Program-made: the position numbers and the translations under genes
Source: Methanomicrobiales archaeon
Lineage (GTDB): Archaea > Halobacteriota > Methanomicrobia > Methanomicrobiales > Methanospirillaceae
Direction of reading: 5' to 3'
NCBI GenBank assembly: GCA_012520015.1
Contig: JAAYPD010000217.1
Location: forward strand, 1 to 7,063
DNA: 7,063 nucleotides
Shown: positions 1-6,183 of the stretch, piece after piece
Position numbering within the stretch: the first letter of the stretch is position 1
Layout of the letters: every line of letters begins with the position of its first letter
The notes under the pieces: model-generated
Told to the model about the DNA's origin: nothing
Databases searched by the model: none
Seen by the model: the letters and a program-made list of their open reading frames with translations, nothing else

Positions 1-1
1 G

Positions 2-565
2 ATCGCAAAGGCCGCGGCACAAAATGTTCCGGTGGCAGCCCGTGCAGGATGCGCGATAATTCTTGGAACTACCGGTCTGAACCAGGAACAACGTAAAGAG
101 ATTGATGAGGCTATCGCACAGGGAAATGTTCCTGCTGTAATATCAACCAATTACTCCATAGGGATGAACATCTACTGGACCCTTCTCAGGGAAGCTGCAA
201 AAAGGTTCTCTGATTATGATATTGAAGTGACCGAAGCACATCACAGGTACAAAAAAGATGCGCCAAGTGGAACTGCACGAACGATCCTTCAGATCCTCCA
301 GGAGGAGACCGGTCCACGCGAAGAGGTTTACGGAAGGGAAGGGATGACCGAACGTGGCTCTGAGATCGGTGTTCATGTCATTCGCGGAGGTGATATCGTC
401 GGCGACCATGCAGTCATGTTTGCAGGGAACTATGAGACTGTCACATTGTCTCACAGGGCATATGACCGATCGGTATTTGCAGAAGGAGCAGTAAGGGCAA
501 CACGGTGGGTATTTGGGAAAAAACCCGGAATATATGGCATGAAGGATGTTTTAAACCTCTCATGA
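2..565 (+). CDS. dapB: 4-hydroxy-tetrahydrodipicolinate reductase, C-terminal part (5' end outside window)
   Basis: This is the C-terminal 187 residues of the cytoplasmic NAD(P)H-dependent reductase that converts 4-hydroxy-tetrahydrodipicolinate to tetrahydrodipicolinate in diaminopimelate/lysine synthesis. The frame is open from base 2, so the GTG at base 32 is an internal valine and not the start. Visible family motifs are GTTG (window residues 22-25), which closes the nucleotide-binding half, then EAHHRYKKDAPSGTA from about residue 78. The second motif holds the catalytic His pair (residues 80-81) and the substrate-binding Lys (residue 84), equivalent to H159/H160/K163 of the E. coli enzyme. 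The N-terminal GxxGxxG Rossmann segment, roughly 60-70 residues, lies off the left edge. The C-terminus is complete, ending at TGA 563-565. asd, the upstream step of the same pathway, lies about 400 bases downstream on the same strand. The identification is secure. Confidence 0.96.
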   Translation: MAKAAAQNVPVAARAGCAIILGTTGLNQEQRKEIDEAIAQGNVPAVISTNYSIGMNIYWTLLREAAKRFSDYDIEVTEAHHRYKKDAPSGTARTILQILQEETGPREEVYGREGMTERGSEIGVHVIRGGDIVGDHAVMFAGNYETVTLSHRAYDRSVFAEGAVRATRWVFGKKPGIYGMKDVLNLS

Positions 566-571
566 TTACTT

Positions 572-612
572 CGAAATCTATTTTTAAGTATTTCACTTAA
601 GTTTTTGAGGAG
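572..612 (+). promoter_or_regulatory. Possible ferredoxin promoter, Shine-Dalgarno and dapB terminator overlap
   Basis: A BRE-like CGAAAT (572-577) is followed by a TATA-like TATTTTTAA (579-587), which would place a transcript start near 605-610. GAGGAG at 607-612 is a good Shine-Dalgarno six bases before the ferredoxin ATG. The same stretch holds a small inverted repeat, TTAAG (584-588) with CTTAA (596-600), followed by five T (602-606). That could equally end dapB transcription. Sequence alone does not decide whether the ferredoxin has its own promoter or is read through from dapB. Confidence 0.35.
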
Positions 613-618
613 ATATCA

Positions 619-792
619 ATGACCGCAATTAATGATAAAGATAAATGTACTGGGTGTGAAACCTGTGTTGACGAATGTCCGGCTGCCGCTATTACAATGG
701 AAAATGACAAAGCGGTTGTAATTGTTGACCTCTGCGTTGACTGTGGCTCCTGTGTGGATGTATGTCCGGCAGAAGCAATCACCATGGAATAA
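619..792 (+). CDS. Small 2[4Fe-4S] ferredoxin
   Basis: This 57-residue protein carries two classical four-cysteine motifs. The first is CTGCETCVDECP (Cys10, 13, 16, 20) and the second CVDCGSCVDVCP (Cys39, 42, 45, 49). The last Cys of each set is followed by Pro, so each motif donates one ligand to the other cluster, as in clostridial-type 2[4Fe-4S] ferredoxins. The halves are internally repeated (ECPAAAITME and VCPAEAITME), the usual sign of duplication. The length is normal for the family, and the protein should be a soluble, acidic, low-potential electron carrier. The ATG at 619 is supported by GAGGAG six bases upstream. It sits between dapB and asd, and nothing in the sequence shows which enzyme it serves. 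Methanogens usually hold many such ferredoxins, so a paralogue-specific name is not justified. Confidence 0.93.
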   Translation: MTAINDKDKCTGCETCVDECPAAAITMENDKAVVIVDLCVDCGSCVDVCPAEAITME

Positions 793-798
793 ACACTA

Positions 799-863
799 TT
801 TTTTTACTAAACCCGGGGCTCGTGGGTCGGGTTTGTTCAAAGCGACTGGTTTTTGCAACCGGT
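799..863 (+). terminator. Ferredoxin 3' end: T-tract and two hairpins
   Basis: Seven T residues (799-805) begin six bases after the ferredoxin stop, the usual archaeal intrinsic termination signal. Two inverted repeats follow: AAACCCG (809-815) with CGGGTTT (828-834), and ACTGGTT (845-851) with AACCGGT (857-863), the latter with one G-T pair and a five-base loop. The arrangement suggests transcription ends here and that asd has its own promoter. The hairpins may instead be processing or stability elements. Confidence 0.5.
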
Positions 864-880
864 CTGGTTTCAAACACGTG

Positions 881-941
881 CGAATAAATTTGTTCGATTC
901 ATTTCAACTTTTCGAAAATCCAATATGGTGCACTATATTTA
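881..941 (+). promoter_or_regulatory. asd promoter region with possible palindromic operator
   Basis: A TATA-like CTATATTTA (933-941) lies about 26 bases before the preferred asd ATG at 966, which would give a leaderless or nearly leaderless mRNA. Upstream are a near-perfect 16-base palindrome CGAATAAATTTGTTCG (881-896, one mismatched pair) and a perfect 10-base palindrome TTTTCGAAAA (909-918). Either could be a binding site for a dimeric regulator, or the second could serve as a BRE. No known consensus is matched. Confidence 0.35.
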
Positions 942-965
942 CTGGTTATGATATATGTACGAGGT

Positions 966-1982
966 ATGGTTAGTGTTGGAGTCCTTGGCGCAACCGGCGC
1001 TGTGGGCCAGCGTTTTGTCCAGCTCCTGGCTGATCACCCGTATTTTGACCTTACGGTTCTGACCGCCTCCGAGCGGAGCGCAGGAAAAAAGTATCGTGAC
1101 GCAGTAAACTGGCGACTTGATCTCCCGCTTCCGGAATCTGTAGGAGATATCATGGTTGCAGACACCAGAACTGACAGTCTTAAAAATGTTGACATTGTAT
1201 TTTCAGCACTTCCTGCAGATCTTGCGGGGAATATTGAAAAAGAATGTGCAAAAGCAGGCATTGGTGTCTGTAGTAATACAAGCTTCCACCGGATGGAGCC
1301 TGATATTCCCCTTGTTGTGCCAGAAGTAAATGCCGACCACCTTCGGATGATAGAGTTGCAGCGCGATGCAGGAACTGATGGATTTATCGTGACAAATCCG
1401 AACTGTTCAACAATCGTGTTTACCTTATCCCTGGCACCAGTCAGGAACTTTCATTTCACTGACATACGGGTTGCCACCATGCAGGCAATATCCGGGGCCG
1501 GGTTTGAAGGTATACCTGGAATGTCTATCTTTGATAATGTGGTTCCTTTCATAGGCGGGGAAGAAGAAAAGATGGAGCGCGAGACCATGAAGATCATGGG
1601 AAAATTTGATGGGAGCGAGGTTGTGAAAGCTCCATTCTCTGTTAGCGCCAGCTGTCACAGGGTACCTGTCATCGATGGGCATTCCATGGCTGTCTGGATC
1701 GATATCAAAGACCCTGTTGAAACTGTTGAAAAGGCGTATATGAACTGGACATGCCCTATCAGGGATCTTCCGACATTACCAGGGAAATCCCTTGATTACA
1801 TGACCCAGCCAGACCGTCCACAGCCGCGTCTTGACAGGATGAAAGGCAATGGGATGGCTGTTTCCGTCGGCAGGCTCAGACCACAAATCCGCTATGTTGC
1901 AATGGGCCACAATACAATAAGAGGTGCCGCCGGGGCTTCGATTCTGAACGCCGAACTGATCTGCGATCGCGGGTACCTGTAA
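966..1982 (+). CDS. asd: Aspartate-semialdehyde dehydrogenase
   Basis: This cytoplasmic enzyme reduces aspartyl-4-phosphate with NADPH to aspartate-4-semialdehyde, the branch point to lysine, threonine and methionine. The protein has 338 residues from ATG 966, normal for the archaeal/fungal-type enzyme. Motifs from that start are the Rossmann loop GATGAVGQRF (residues 8-17), the nucleophilic Cys147 in TNPNCST, SGAGFEG near 176-182, and RVPVIDGHS with the probable catalytic His239. RGAAGASILNAELI near the C-terminus completes the NADP-binding fold. An in-frame ATG at 948 would add six residues (MIYVRG). The later start is preferred because family members begin MVxVGVLGATG and the TATA-like box at 933-941 suits a leaderless start there. 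The alba gene follows after 5 bases, so the two are probably co-transcribed. Identification is secure; the exact start is less so. Confidence 0.96.
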   Translation: MVSVGVLGATGAVGQRFVQLLADHPYFDLTVLTASERSAGKKYRDAVNWRLDLPLPESVGDIMVADTRTDSLKNVDIVFSALPADLAGNIEKECAKAGIGVCSNTSFHRMEPDIPLVVPEVNADHLRMIELQRDAGTDGFIVTNPNCSTIVFTLSLAPVRNFHFTDIRVATMQAISGAGFEGIPGMSIFDNVVPFIGGEEEKMERETMKIMGKFDGSEVVKAPFSVSASCHRVPVIDGHSMAVWIDIKDPVETVEKAYMNWTCPIRDLPTLPGKSLDYMTQPDRPQPRLDRMKGNGMAVSVGRLRPQIRYVAMGHNTIRGAAGASILNAELICDRGYL

Positions 1983-1987
1983 TACCT

Positions 1988-2272
1988 ATGGTCAGCATGG
2001 AGGACGACAACATTGTATTTGTGGGAAACAAGCCGGTAATGAACTATGTTCTGGCGGTTGTAACACAGTTTAACAATGGGGCAGCGGAAGTAATTGTCAA
2101 GGCACGGGGTAAAGCTATTTCACGAGCTGTTGACACCACTGAAATAGCGCTTAACAGATTTTTACAGGATGTAGATAAAAAATCCATCTTTACTTCCACT
2201 GAAGTCGTCGATACGGAAAGTGGAAAGACACATGTATCATCAATTGAGATAACCCTGGTTTCCAGGAGATAA
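1988..2272 (+). CDS. albA: Alba family chromatin / nucleic-acid-binding protein
   Basis: This 94-residue protein aligns along its whole length with archaeal Alba (Sso10b family), an abundant dimeric protein that coats DNA and also binds RNA. It shows the signature GxKPVMNYVLAVxTQFN (residues 13-29), the DNA-contacting loop VKARGKAISRAVD (37-49) and TEIALNRFL (51-59). Phe58 corresponds to the residue used in dimer-dimer contacts (Phe60 of the Sulfolobus protein). A TESGKTHVSSIEITL hairpin precedes the basic end VSRR. In the usual GKKP motif the first Lys is Asn14 here. That position is Lys16, the acetylated residue, in Sulfolobus. The gene starts 5 bases after asd with no clear Shine-Dalgarno. 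An alternative start at ATG 1997 would remove three residues. Transcription probably depends on the asd promoter. Confidence 0.95.
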   Translation: MVSMEDDNIVFVGNKPVMNYVLAVVTQFNNGAAEVIVKARGKAISRAVDTTEIALNRFLQDVDKKSIFTSTEVVDTESGKTHVSSIEITLVSRR

Positions 2273-2292
2273 TATACCATTTTCTTTTCTTT
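2254..2292 (+). terminator. alba terminator: terminal hairpin and T-rich tract
   Basis: CCTGG (2254-2258), TTT and CCAGG (2262-2266) form a short hairpin within the last alba codons. After the stop codon comes a pyrimidine run of mostly T (2280-2292). This is a plausible archaeal terminator for the asd-alba transcript, with the T-rich tract the stronger part. Confidence 0.45.
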
Positions 2293-2302
2293 CTGACAAA
2301 AG

Positions 2303-2310
2303 GATTTAAA
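2303..2310 (+). promoter_or_regulatory. TATA-like box before the secreted protein gene
   Basis: GATTTAAA, preceded by A-rich sequence, is centred about 28 bases before the ATG at 2335 and directly follows the T-rich terminator of alba. Spacing fits a leaderless transcript beginning at or near that ATG. Part of the case is that no Shine-Dalgarno precedes the ATG. Confidence 0.4.
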
Positions 2311-2334
2311 CCGCAATTGCCAAACCTTTTAAGA

Positions 2335-2772
2335 ATGAAGATCGGTCTGGTGATGCTGATCGGGTCTCTCCTGATCCTGGTGTCCCAGTCATTCGCCGCC
2401 ACCACTGATTCAGAAGGTTGCCTTCGAGTTGAATCAGTCACGATATCATTAATGCCCGGGTATGCCGACGTTCACACGGAATACACACTGGAGGATGCAT
2501 TCAGGGTTCTTGCATTTATGTTTGGGGAAAATGATATCAAATCCAGGCTCCTGCAAAAACTTGCCTTCTCTAATGTCAGTGTAGTCTCCATGAACTTTAC
2601 CGCAGCAGACCTGAAGGTGTATGATGTTCAACCGGTTTATGGCGACGGGCTTTACTGGTTCCCCGCCCACAGCTTCGGATGTGTAATTCCGGAGGTCGTG
2701 ATCAGCACCAATCTGTCAACAGAAAGATATGAGAATATTGCCTCCCTTGAAAACGGGGTTGTGTATTACTAG
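2335..2772 (+). CDS. Putative exported protein of unknown function
   Basis: I do not recognise this 145-residue protein. Residues 1-21 form a typical signal peptide: MK, a long hydrophobic core (IGLVMLIGSLLILV), then SQSFA with a likely signal-peptidase cut before ATTDS. The mature part of about 124 residues has no second membrane segment, no cofactor motif and no Cys pair typical of metal sites, although it contains two Cys (in EGCLRV and FGCVIP) that could form a disulfide. N-x-S/T sites (NVS, NFT, NLS) are compatible with archaeal surface glycosylation. The sequence alternates short beta-like stretches with one helical stretch, suggesting a small extracytoplasmic domain. The frame is open to a TTG at 2317, but ATG 2335 gives the clean signal peptide and fits the promoter spacing. 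marC follows after 18 bases, so the two are probably one operon. Confidence 0.75.
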   Translation: MKIGLVMLIGSLLILVSQSFAATTDSEGCLRVESVTISLMPGYADVHTEYTLEDAFRVLAFMFGENDIKSRLLQKLAFSNVSVVSMNFTAADLKVYDVQPVYGDGLYWFPAHSFGCVIPEVVISTNLSTERYENIASLENGVVYY

Positions 2773-2790
2773 TACATCCAATCAGGTATC

Positions 2791-3441
2791 ATGGCAACTG
2801 ATCTCATAAGTTTCTCTCTTTTTGCATTTTCATCCATCCTTATTGTGGTAAACCCCCTGGGTGCACTGCTGGTTTACAATGCCATAACAGAATTTATGGA
2901 TACCAAAGACAAGCGCCAGGTTGCGGCCTACGGATGTCGCATTGCAACGGCGGTGCTGATCTTTTTTACCGTCTTCGGTTCCTTCCTTCTTTCATTATTT
3001 GGGATTACAATCAGTGCCTTTACAGTCGCTGGTGGCGTGCTTTTATTTGGTATTGGCATGGAGATGGTGTATGGACGCACCTCCAGGGCAAAGGTCACGG
3101 CAACTGAAAAGTATGAGAGTATCGATGCTGAGGATATCTCTTCAATGCCACTTGCATTCCCGATGATATCCGGCCCGGGGACTATCACAACTGTCATAGT
3201 CCTCTCCCAGGATGCCCCGGTTTTTGTCAGACCAATAGAGTTTGGGATCATCCTGGGATCGGTGATCCTGACCATAATCATAACTTATGCAATTTTAATA
3301 TCCTCTGACCATATAACAAAAAGAGTTGGTCAGCGTGAGTACCGGGTGGTAAACCGCCTGATGGGTATTATGCTTATGGCAATTGCTGTTCAGTTTATCA
3401 TCAACGGAATTTCACAGGCATTTCCAATGCTGATAAACTAA
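2791..3441 (+). CDS. MarC family integral membrane protein
   Basis: This 216-residue protein has the MarC/UPF0056 layout with about six membrane segments, near residues 5-30, 50-71, 74-95, 117-140, 149-171 and 187-210. Family marks are the NPLG motif in the first segment (21-24), GGVLLFGIGMEM in the third, and PLAFPMISGPGTI (120-132) in the fourth, with a charged cytosolic or external loop at 96-117. The family was once linked to multiple antibiotic resistance through the mar locus, but that link was not upheld and the transported substrate is unknown. The ATG at 2791 has a weak AGGT four bases upstream. The gene lies 18 bases after the exported protein gene and converges with hypC. Family assignment is secure; function is not. 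Confidence 0.93.
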   Translation: MATDLISFSLFAFSSILIVVNPLGALLVYNAITEFMDTKDKRQVAAYGCRIATAVLIFFTVFGSFLLSLFGITISAFTVAGGVLLFGIGMEMVYGRTSRAKVTATEKYESIDAEDISSMPLAFPMISGPGTITTVIVLSQDAPVFVRPIEFGIILGSVILTIIITYAILISSDHITKRVGQREYRVVNRLMGIMLMAIAVQFIINGISQAFPMLIN

Positions 3442-3465
3442 GGGACATGATCCCTCCCTTTCTAC
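3441..3465 (+). terminator. Possible terminator between marC and hypC
   Basis: AGGGA (3441-3445) and TCCCT (3451-3455) can pair around a five-base loop directly at the marC stop, followed by pyrimidine-rich CCCTTTCT. It lies in the 40-base gap between two converging genes, where a terminator is expected. The stem is short and the T run weak. Confidence 0.3.
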
Positions 3466-3481
3466 TGATTTATTAAACCGG

Positions 3482-3712
3482 TTATGCCGCCTCTTCCATT
3501 GCAGCATAACATTGCCTGAAGAGCTCCCTGGTCTCAAGTGCATCATCCCTGTTCACTTTCTGGATGGCAAATCCTACATGAACAAGAACGAAATCTCCAA
3601 CCTGAACATCCACAAGGTCAACCCTGATATCCTGTTTCAGACTCCCAAAGTCAACAAGAGCTGTATTATCGTCACGAATTTCAAGAATTTCGGCAGGAAT
3701 TGCAATACACAT
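3482..3712 (-). CDS. hypC: Hydrogenase maturation chaperone HypC
   Basis: This 76-residue protein is a HypC/HupF-family chaperone that works with HypD to build the Fe(CN)2CO group of [NiFe] hydrogenases and deliver it to the large subunit. It begins MCIAIPAEI, and Cys2 is the essential residue of the family once the initiator Met is removed. The OB-like core includes ALVDFGSLKQDIRVDLV and the hallmark VGDFVLVHVGFAIQ (38-51) with conserved His45. Length is normal. The ATG at 3712 has a purine-rich AGAGG about 10 bases upstream. No other hyp genes are visible; the gene stands alone between marC (convergent) and the FHA gene (same strand, about 130 bases upstream). A hydrogenase-bearing host such as a hydrogenotrophic methanogen fits. 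Confidence 0.95.
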   Translation of the reverse strand: MCIAIPAEILEIRDDNTALVDFGSLKQDIRVDLVDVQVGDFVLVHVGFAIQKVNRDDALETRELFRQCYAAMEEAA

Positions 3713-3775
3713 ATCGGTTAATCCTCTTCTCCGGGATGGCTATACCCGGTTTATGATCATTTTGTGTCTATACAC

Positions 3776-3784
3776 TAATATACC
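3776..3784 (-). promoter_or_regulatory. TATA-like box for hypC
   Basis: On the minus strand GGTATATTA lies 64-72 bases before the hypC ATG, implying a leader of about 40 bases that contains the purine-rich ribosome site. A short imperfect repeat, GTGT-CTAT-ACAC (3764-3775), lies between box and start. The evidence is base composition and spacing only. Confidence 0.3.
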
Positions 3785-3840
3785 TCTGTAAAGGATCTCA
3801 CTTCTCATGCCTGGTATAATCTGATTCCGGTTTTTAAGAC

Positions 3841-4341
3841 TTAAATCGTCTGAACCATGAAGGTGCAGTTAGATGAAAAAGAGATCGTGTCCCCGTCTTT
3901 TATTTCATACCACTTATCAGGAGAGATCTTCTTCCCCTGGATATATGTACCGTTTGTCGAATTTTCATCCCTTACAAGCCACTTTCCGTTAAAATACTTG
4001 AAGGTTGCGTGTTGACGAGACACTCCGTTATATTGCTGGAGAATAGTCCGCCCCACTGCATCCCTGCCGATTGTGTCACCATGGTGAACGGTGATTACAG
4101 CACCTGGTGACATTGAAAGTGTAAGTGGAGTAATTTCCCTGATGGTTCTCCCTTCATCAAATCCAATATTTGCAAACCTTCTGTCAGGAGGTTTTTTTAC
4201 AACTCCCTTTTCTTCTCTCTGCCTGATGGTCTTTCGTTCAACCGGTTTTTTACCTGATATGTCTGAAAAGCACCGCATGCAGATCATCTCTGTTGCCGGA
4301 TTTGCCATCCCGCATGTATCACAGATTTTTTGAAGCACCAT
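3841..4341 (-). CDS. Zinc-ribbon and FHA domain protein
   Basis: This 166-residue cytoplasmic protein has two recognisable parts. At the N-terminus, CDTCGMANPATEMICMRC (Cys7, 10, 21, 24) is a zinc ribbon of the CxxC-CxxC kind. A basic, Lys/Arg-rich linker runs from about 30 to 58. The C-terminal FHA domain carries the phosphothreonine-binding marks: GR (92-93) after a beta strand, SRQH (108-111) and NSTNGTYI (127-134), then a closing SFSSNCTFMV strand. FHA domains dock threonine-phosphorylated partners. The frame extends 18 residues upstream to an ATG at 4395, but that overlaps the AAA gene. ATG 4341 puts the zinc ribbon at the N-terminus and lies 16 bases after the AAA+ stop. The two genes are therefore probably one operon, and the AAA+ protein is the obvious candidate partner. 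No kinase or phosphatase gene is in the window. Confidence 0.9.
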   Translation of the reverse strand: MVLQKICDTCGMANPATEMICMRCFSDISGKKPVERKTIRQREEKGVVKKPPDRRFANIGFDEGRTIREITPLTLSMSPGAVITVHHGDTIGRDAVGRTILQQYNGVSRQHATFKYFNGKWLVRDENSTNGTYIQGKKISPDKWYEIKDGDTISFSSNCTFMVQTI

Positions 4342-4357
4342 AAATATTTCCGGCCAT

Positions 4358-6166
4358 TCACATCCTGGAGAGGCCGACCTCCCACCCTGTTTCACTATCT
4401 GAAATATGAGTTATTATTACTTTTTCTTCAGGTGTGAACTTCTCTGTCATGAGAATGTGAGAAAGAGGGTGAATGAGCATGGTTTCTACCCTTTGGCCAA
4501 TGCTAATGCCCCCTCTTGACAGATCATGACAACAATATTCTTCAACCTTTTCCATGGCCTGTGGACTAATCATCAGGTTGATGTGATACATCGTAGAAAT
4601 TTTATCAAATATCCTGTTTATCATCGTTTCAAGGATGAGTTTAGCCGAGTCTGGCTGAATACTTCTGAATATGATGGTGTTGCCCCTGACAAACTGTGTA
4701 AAATCAATGTTCTTGTTTTCTTCAAAAAAATGAGTGATGCTCTCATATGCTGCCCTTTCACGGGCTAAGTACTCCACGTTGGTCTCCTCTTTGCTGTGTC
4801 GGTGCTGATATGTATCTGGACAACAGCCTGAAAGCCGGATTGTACATATGATGAAGCATCCGGTGAAGGGAATCAGATGGCCATTATCAGATATTATCTC
4901 ACCTGCACGAATGATTGATGAGATATTTTTCAATACTGCAGGATGTGCTAATTCAATATTTTCGAATAGCACTACAGAATATGGATTGTTTCTGACTTTT
5001 CCAAGGAAATTTCCATTATCCATTGTCGAAAGCGTCAGTATCCTCCTTCCGGCATCATCATCCTGGTAATCGCCCATGTTCAAGGCGATCATATCCCGAT
5101 CCGGTCCTAACAGCAGTTCTTTTATTGCAGATGCCAGGGCAGTTTTTCCAACTCCTTCATGCCCTGCAAGTAGAACAAAACCCCTTGGCTGGGAGGAATC
5201 CGGGTTATATTGTGAGTGGGAGAGACCAAGGTATGCCTGGTTTAACAGATCGCATACCTGTTTGATGGCATGTTTTTGTCCAAATACTCGTTTCTCGAGA
5301 AAATCAGATGCATTCTCAATCTGTTTTCTGTCAATTGTTATCCAGAAATTATCTGCAAGGCCAGATGAATACTGTACAACTGCCTCGCGCAGGTCAGATA
5401 CTGACAATATTTCCCGCCTTACCAGTGAGATCAGGGAGATTATCTCATTGGCCTGGAGATCCTGGGTCTTTTTTATCAACAGGGAGAGCGATTCGATCTT
5501 TTCAGATTCTTTTTGAGATTCAAACTGTTGAACATTCTTTGTCAGGGATTTCAGGAGGGCACGTCTGGTATCAAGATCAGGGCGTGGGATAACTATCTGT
5601 CTTACTCTTGTATTATCCTGGGTGTACCAGGATGGAAGGGACGCATCACGGTCATGAATCCAGATAATGAGATTAAATCTTGGAAAAGAACTGCCTGCCA
5701 GAAGCCGGGGTTCTGCATTCTGGCAGGCACAAAACATATTGAAATAAAATTTTTCTGAGGCATAATATCTGTCATCATGCCTGGTTACCTGGTTGAGGAT
5801 GATAGCAGAGTATGCAGTCCGGTTATCAACACTCTTTTGTAAGATCTGAATGGTTCGTTCAAGGGAAGGGGGCCCTGTCTTTTCAACAGATAAAACATCT
5901 CCCAGTATGGCGTGTATAGTGTCAGGATCGCCATGCAGATGAGAGAAACCCACAAAAGGTTCCAGTCCGAGAATTACGTCATATCCTTCCTTAACCAGGA
6001 TTGTGCGGATATAGTCTTTAAGCCTGAGGGTAGTCAGGTTTCCATCCATCTCAACCGGATACACATCCAGGATATTACCCGTAAATGTAAATTGCGGGGT
6101 TACCGATAAAAATCTTACGAATTCCGTAGTCCATCTCGGCAGGCTGAACATATGTGTTACCTTCAT
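4358..6166 (-). CDS. Two-module AAA+ ATPase with a Clp-like C-terminal module and degenerate catalytic sites
   Basis: This 602-residue soluble protein contains two AAA+-like modules. The first, about 15-270, has no P-loop. It shows a hydrophobic strand ending in ILNQ (122-125) at the Walker B place, then NLIIWIHD (165-172) and RVRQIVIPRPD (187-197), typical of the late AAA core. The second, about 285-600, resembles the ClpA/ClpB second ATPase domain, with VFGQKHAIKQV (294-304), Walker A GHEGVGKT (335-342), and VVLFENIELAHP (398-409) aligning with VVLLDEVEKAHP of ClpB. There the Walker B Asp-Glu is Glu402-Asn403. The sensor 1 Asn and sensor 2 Arg also appear replaced (TIR 442-444; GGI 552-554). 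ATP binding is likely; hydrolysis may be weak or absent. No Clp N-domain, peptidase-binding loop or membrane segment is seen. An in-frame ATG at 6151 (Met6), preceded by GAAGGT, is an equally good start. The FHA gene follows 16 bases downstream. The cellular role is unknown. Confidence 0.85.
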   Translation of the reverse strand: MKVTHMFSLPRWTTEFVRFLSVTPQFTFTGNILDVYPVEMDGNLTTLRLKDYIRTILVKEGYDVILGLEPFVGFSHLHGDPDTIHAILGDVLSVEKTGPPSLERTIQILQKSVDNRTAYSAIILNQVTRHDDRYYASEKFYFNMFCACQNAEPRLLAGSSFPRFNLIIWIHDRDASLPSWYTQDNTRVRQIVIPRPDLDTRRALLKSLTKNVQQFESQKESEKIESLSLLIKKTQDLQANEIISLISLVRREILSVSDLREAVVQYSSGLADNFWITIDRKQIENASDFLEKRVFGQKHAIKQVCDLLNQAYLGLSHSQYNPDSSQPRGFVLLAGHEGVGKTALASAIKELLLGPDRDMIALNMGDYQDDDAGRRILTLSTMDNGNFLGKVRNNPYSVVLFENIELAHPAVLKNISSIIRAGEIISDNGHLIPFTGCFIICTIRLSGCCPDTYQHRHSKEETNVEYLARERAAYESITHFFEENKNIDFTQFVRGNTIIFRSIQPDSAKLILETMINRIFDKISTMYHINLMISPQAMEKVEEYCCHDLSRGGISIGQRVETMLIHPLSHILMTEKFTPEEKVIITHISDSETGWEVGLSRM

Positions 6167-6183
6167 TATGTCTGAGATATTTC

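Noticed and set aside
722..973. 83-codon plus-strand ORF spanning the end of the ferredoxin and the asd upstream region
   Set aside because: It overlaps the second cysteine motif of the ferredoxin in another frame, runs through the T-tract and hairpins, and overlaps the asd start. No Shine-Dalgarno or family motif was seen.
2928..3281. 117-codon minus-strand ORF inside marC
   Set aside because: Its translation has no recognisable domain and it overlaps a well-supported membrane protein whose conserved motifs explain the sequence.
3722..3840. Possible RNA gene or small ORF between hypC and the FHA gene
   Set aside because: No tRNA-like folding, long stem or open frame with a start and Shine-Dalgarno was found; only a weak hypC promoter could be supported.
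4342..4395. 18-residue N-terminal extension of the FHA protein
   Set aside because: It would overlap the end of the AAA+ gene and place extra residues before the zinc ribbon. ATG 4341 is the simpler start, although no strong Shine-Dalgarno separates the two.
5076..5516. 146-codon plus-strand ORF opposite the AAA+ gene
   Set aside because: It lies wholly antisense to the recognisable AAA+ coding sequence, its translation shows no family motif, and other overlapping frames there are also open. It is a shadow frame.
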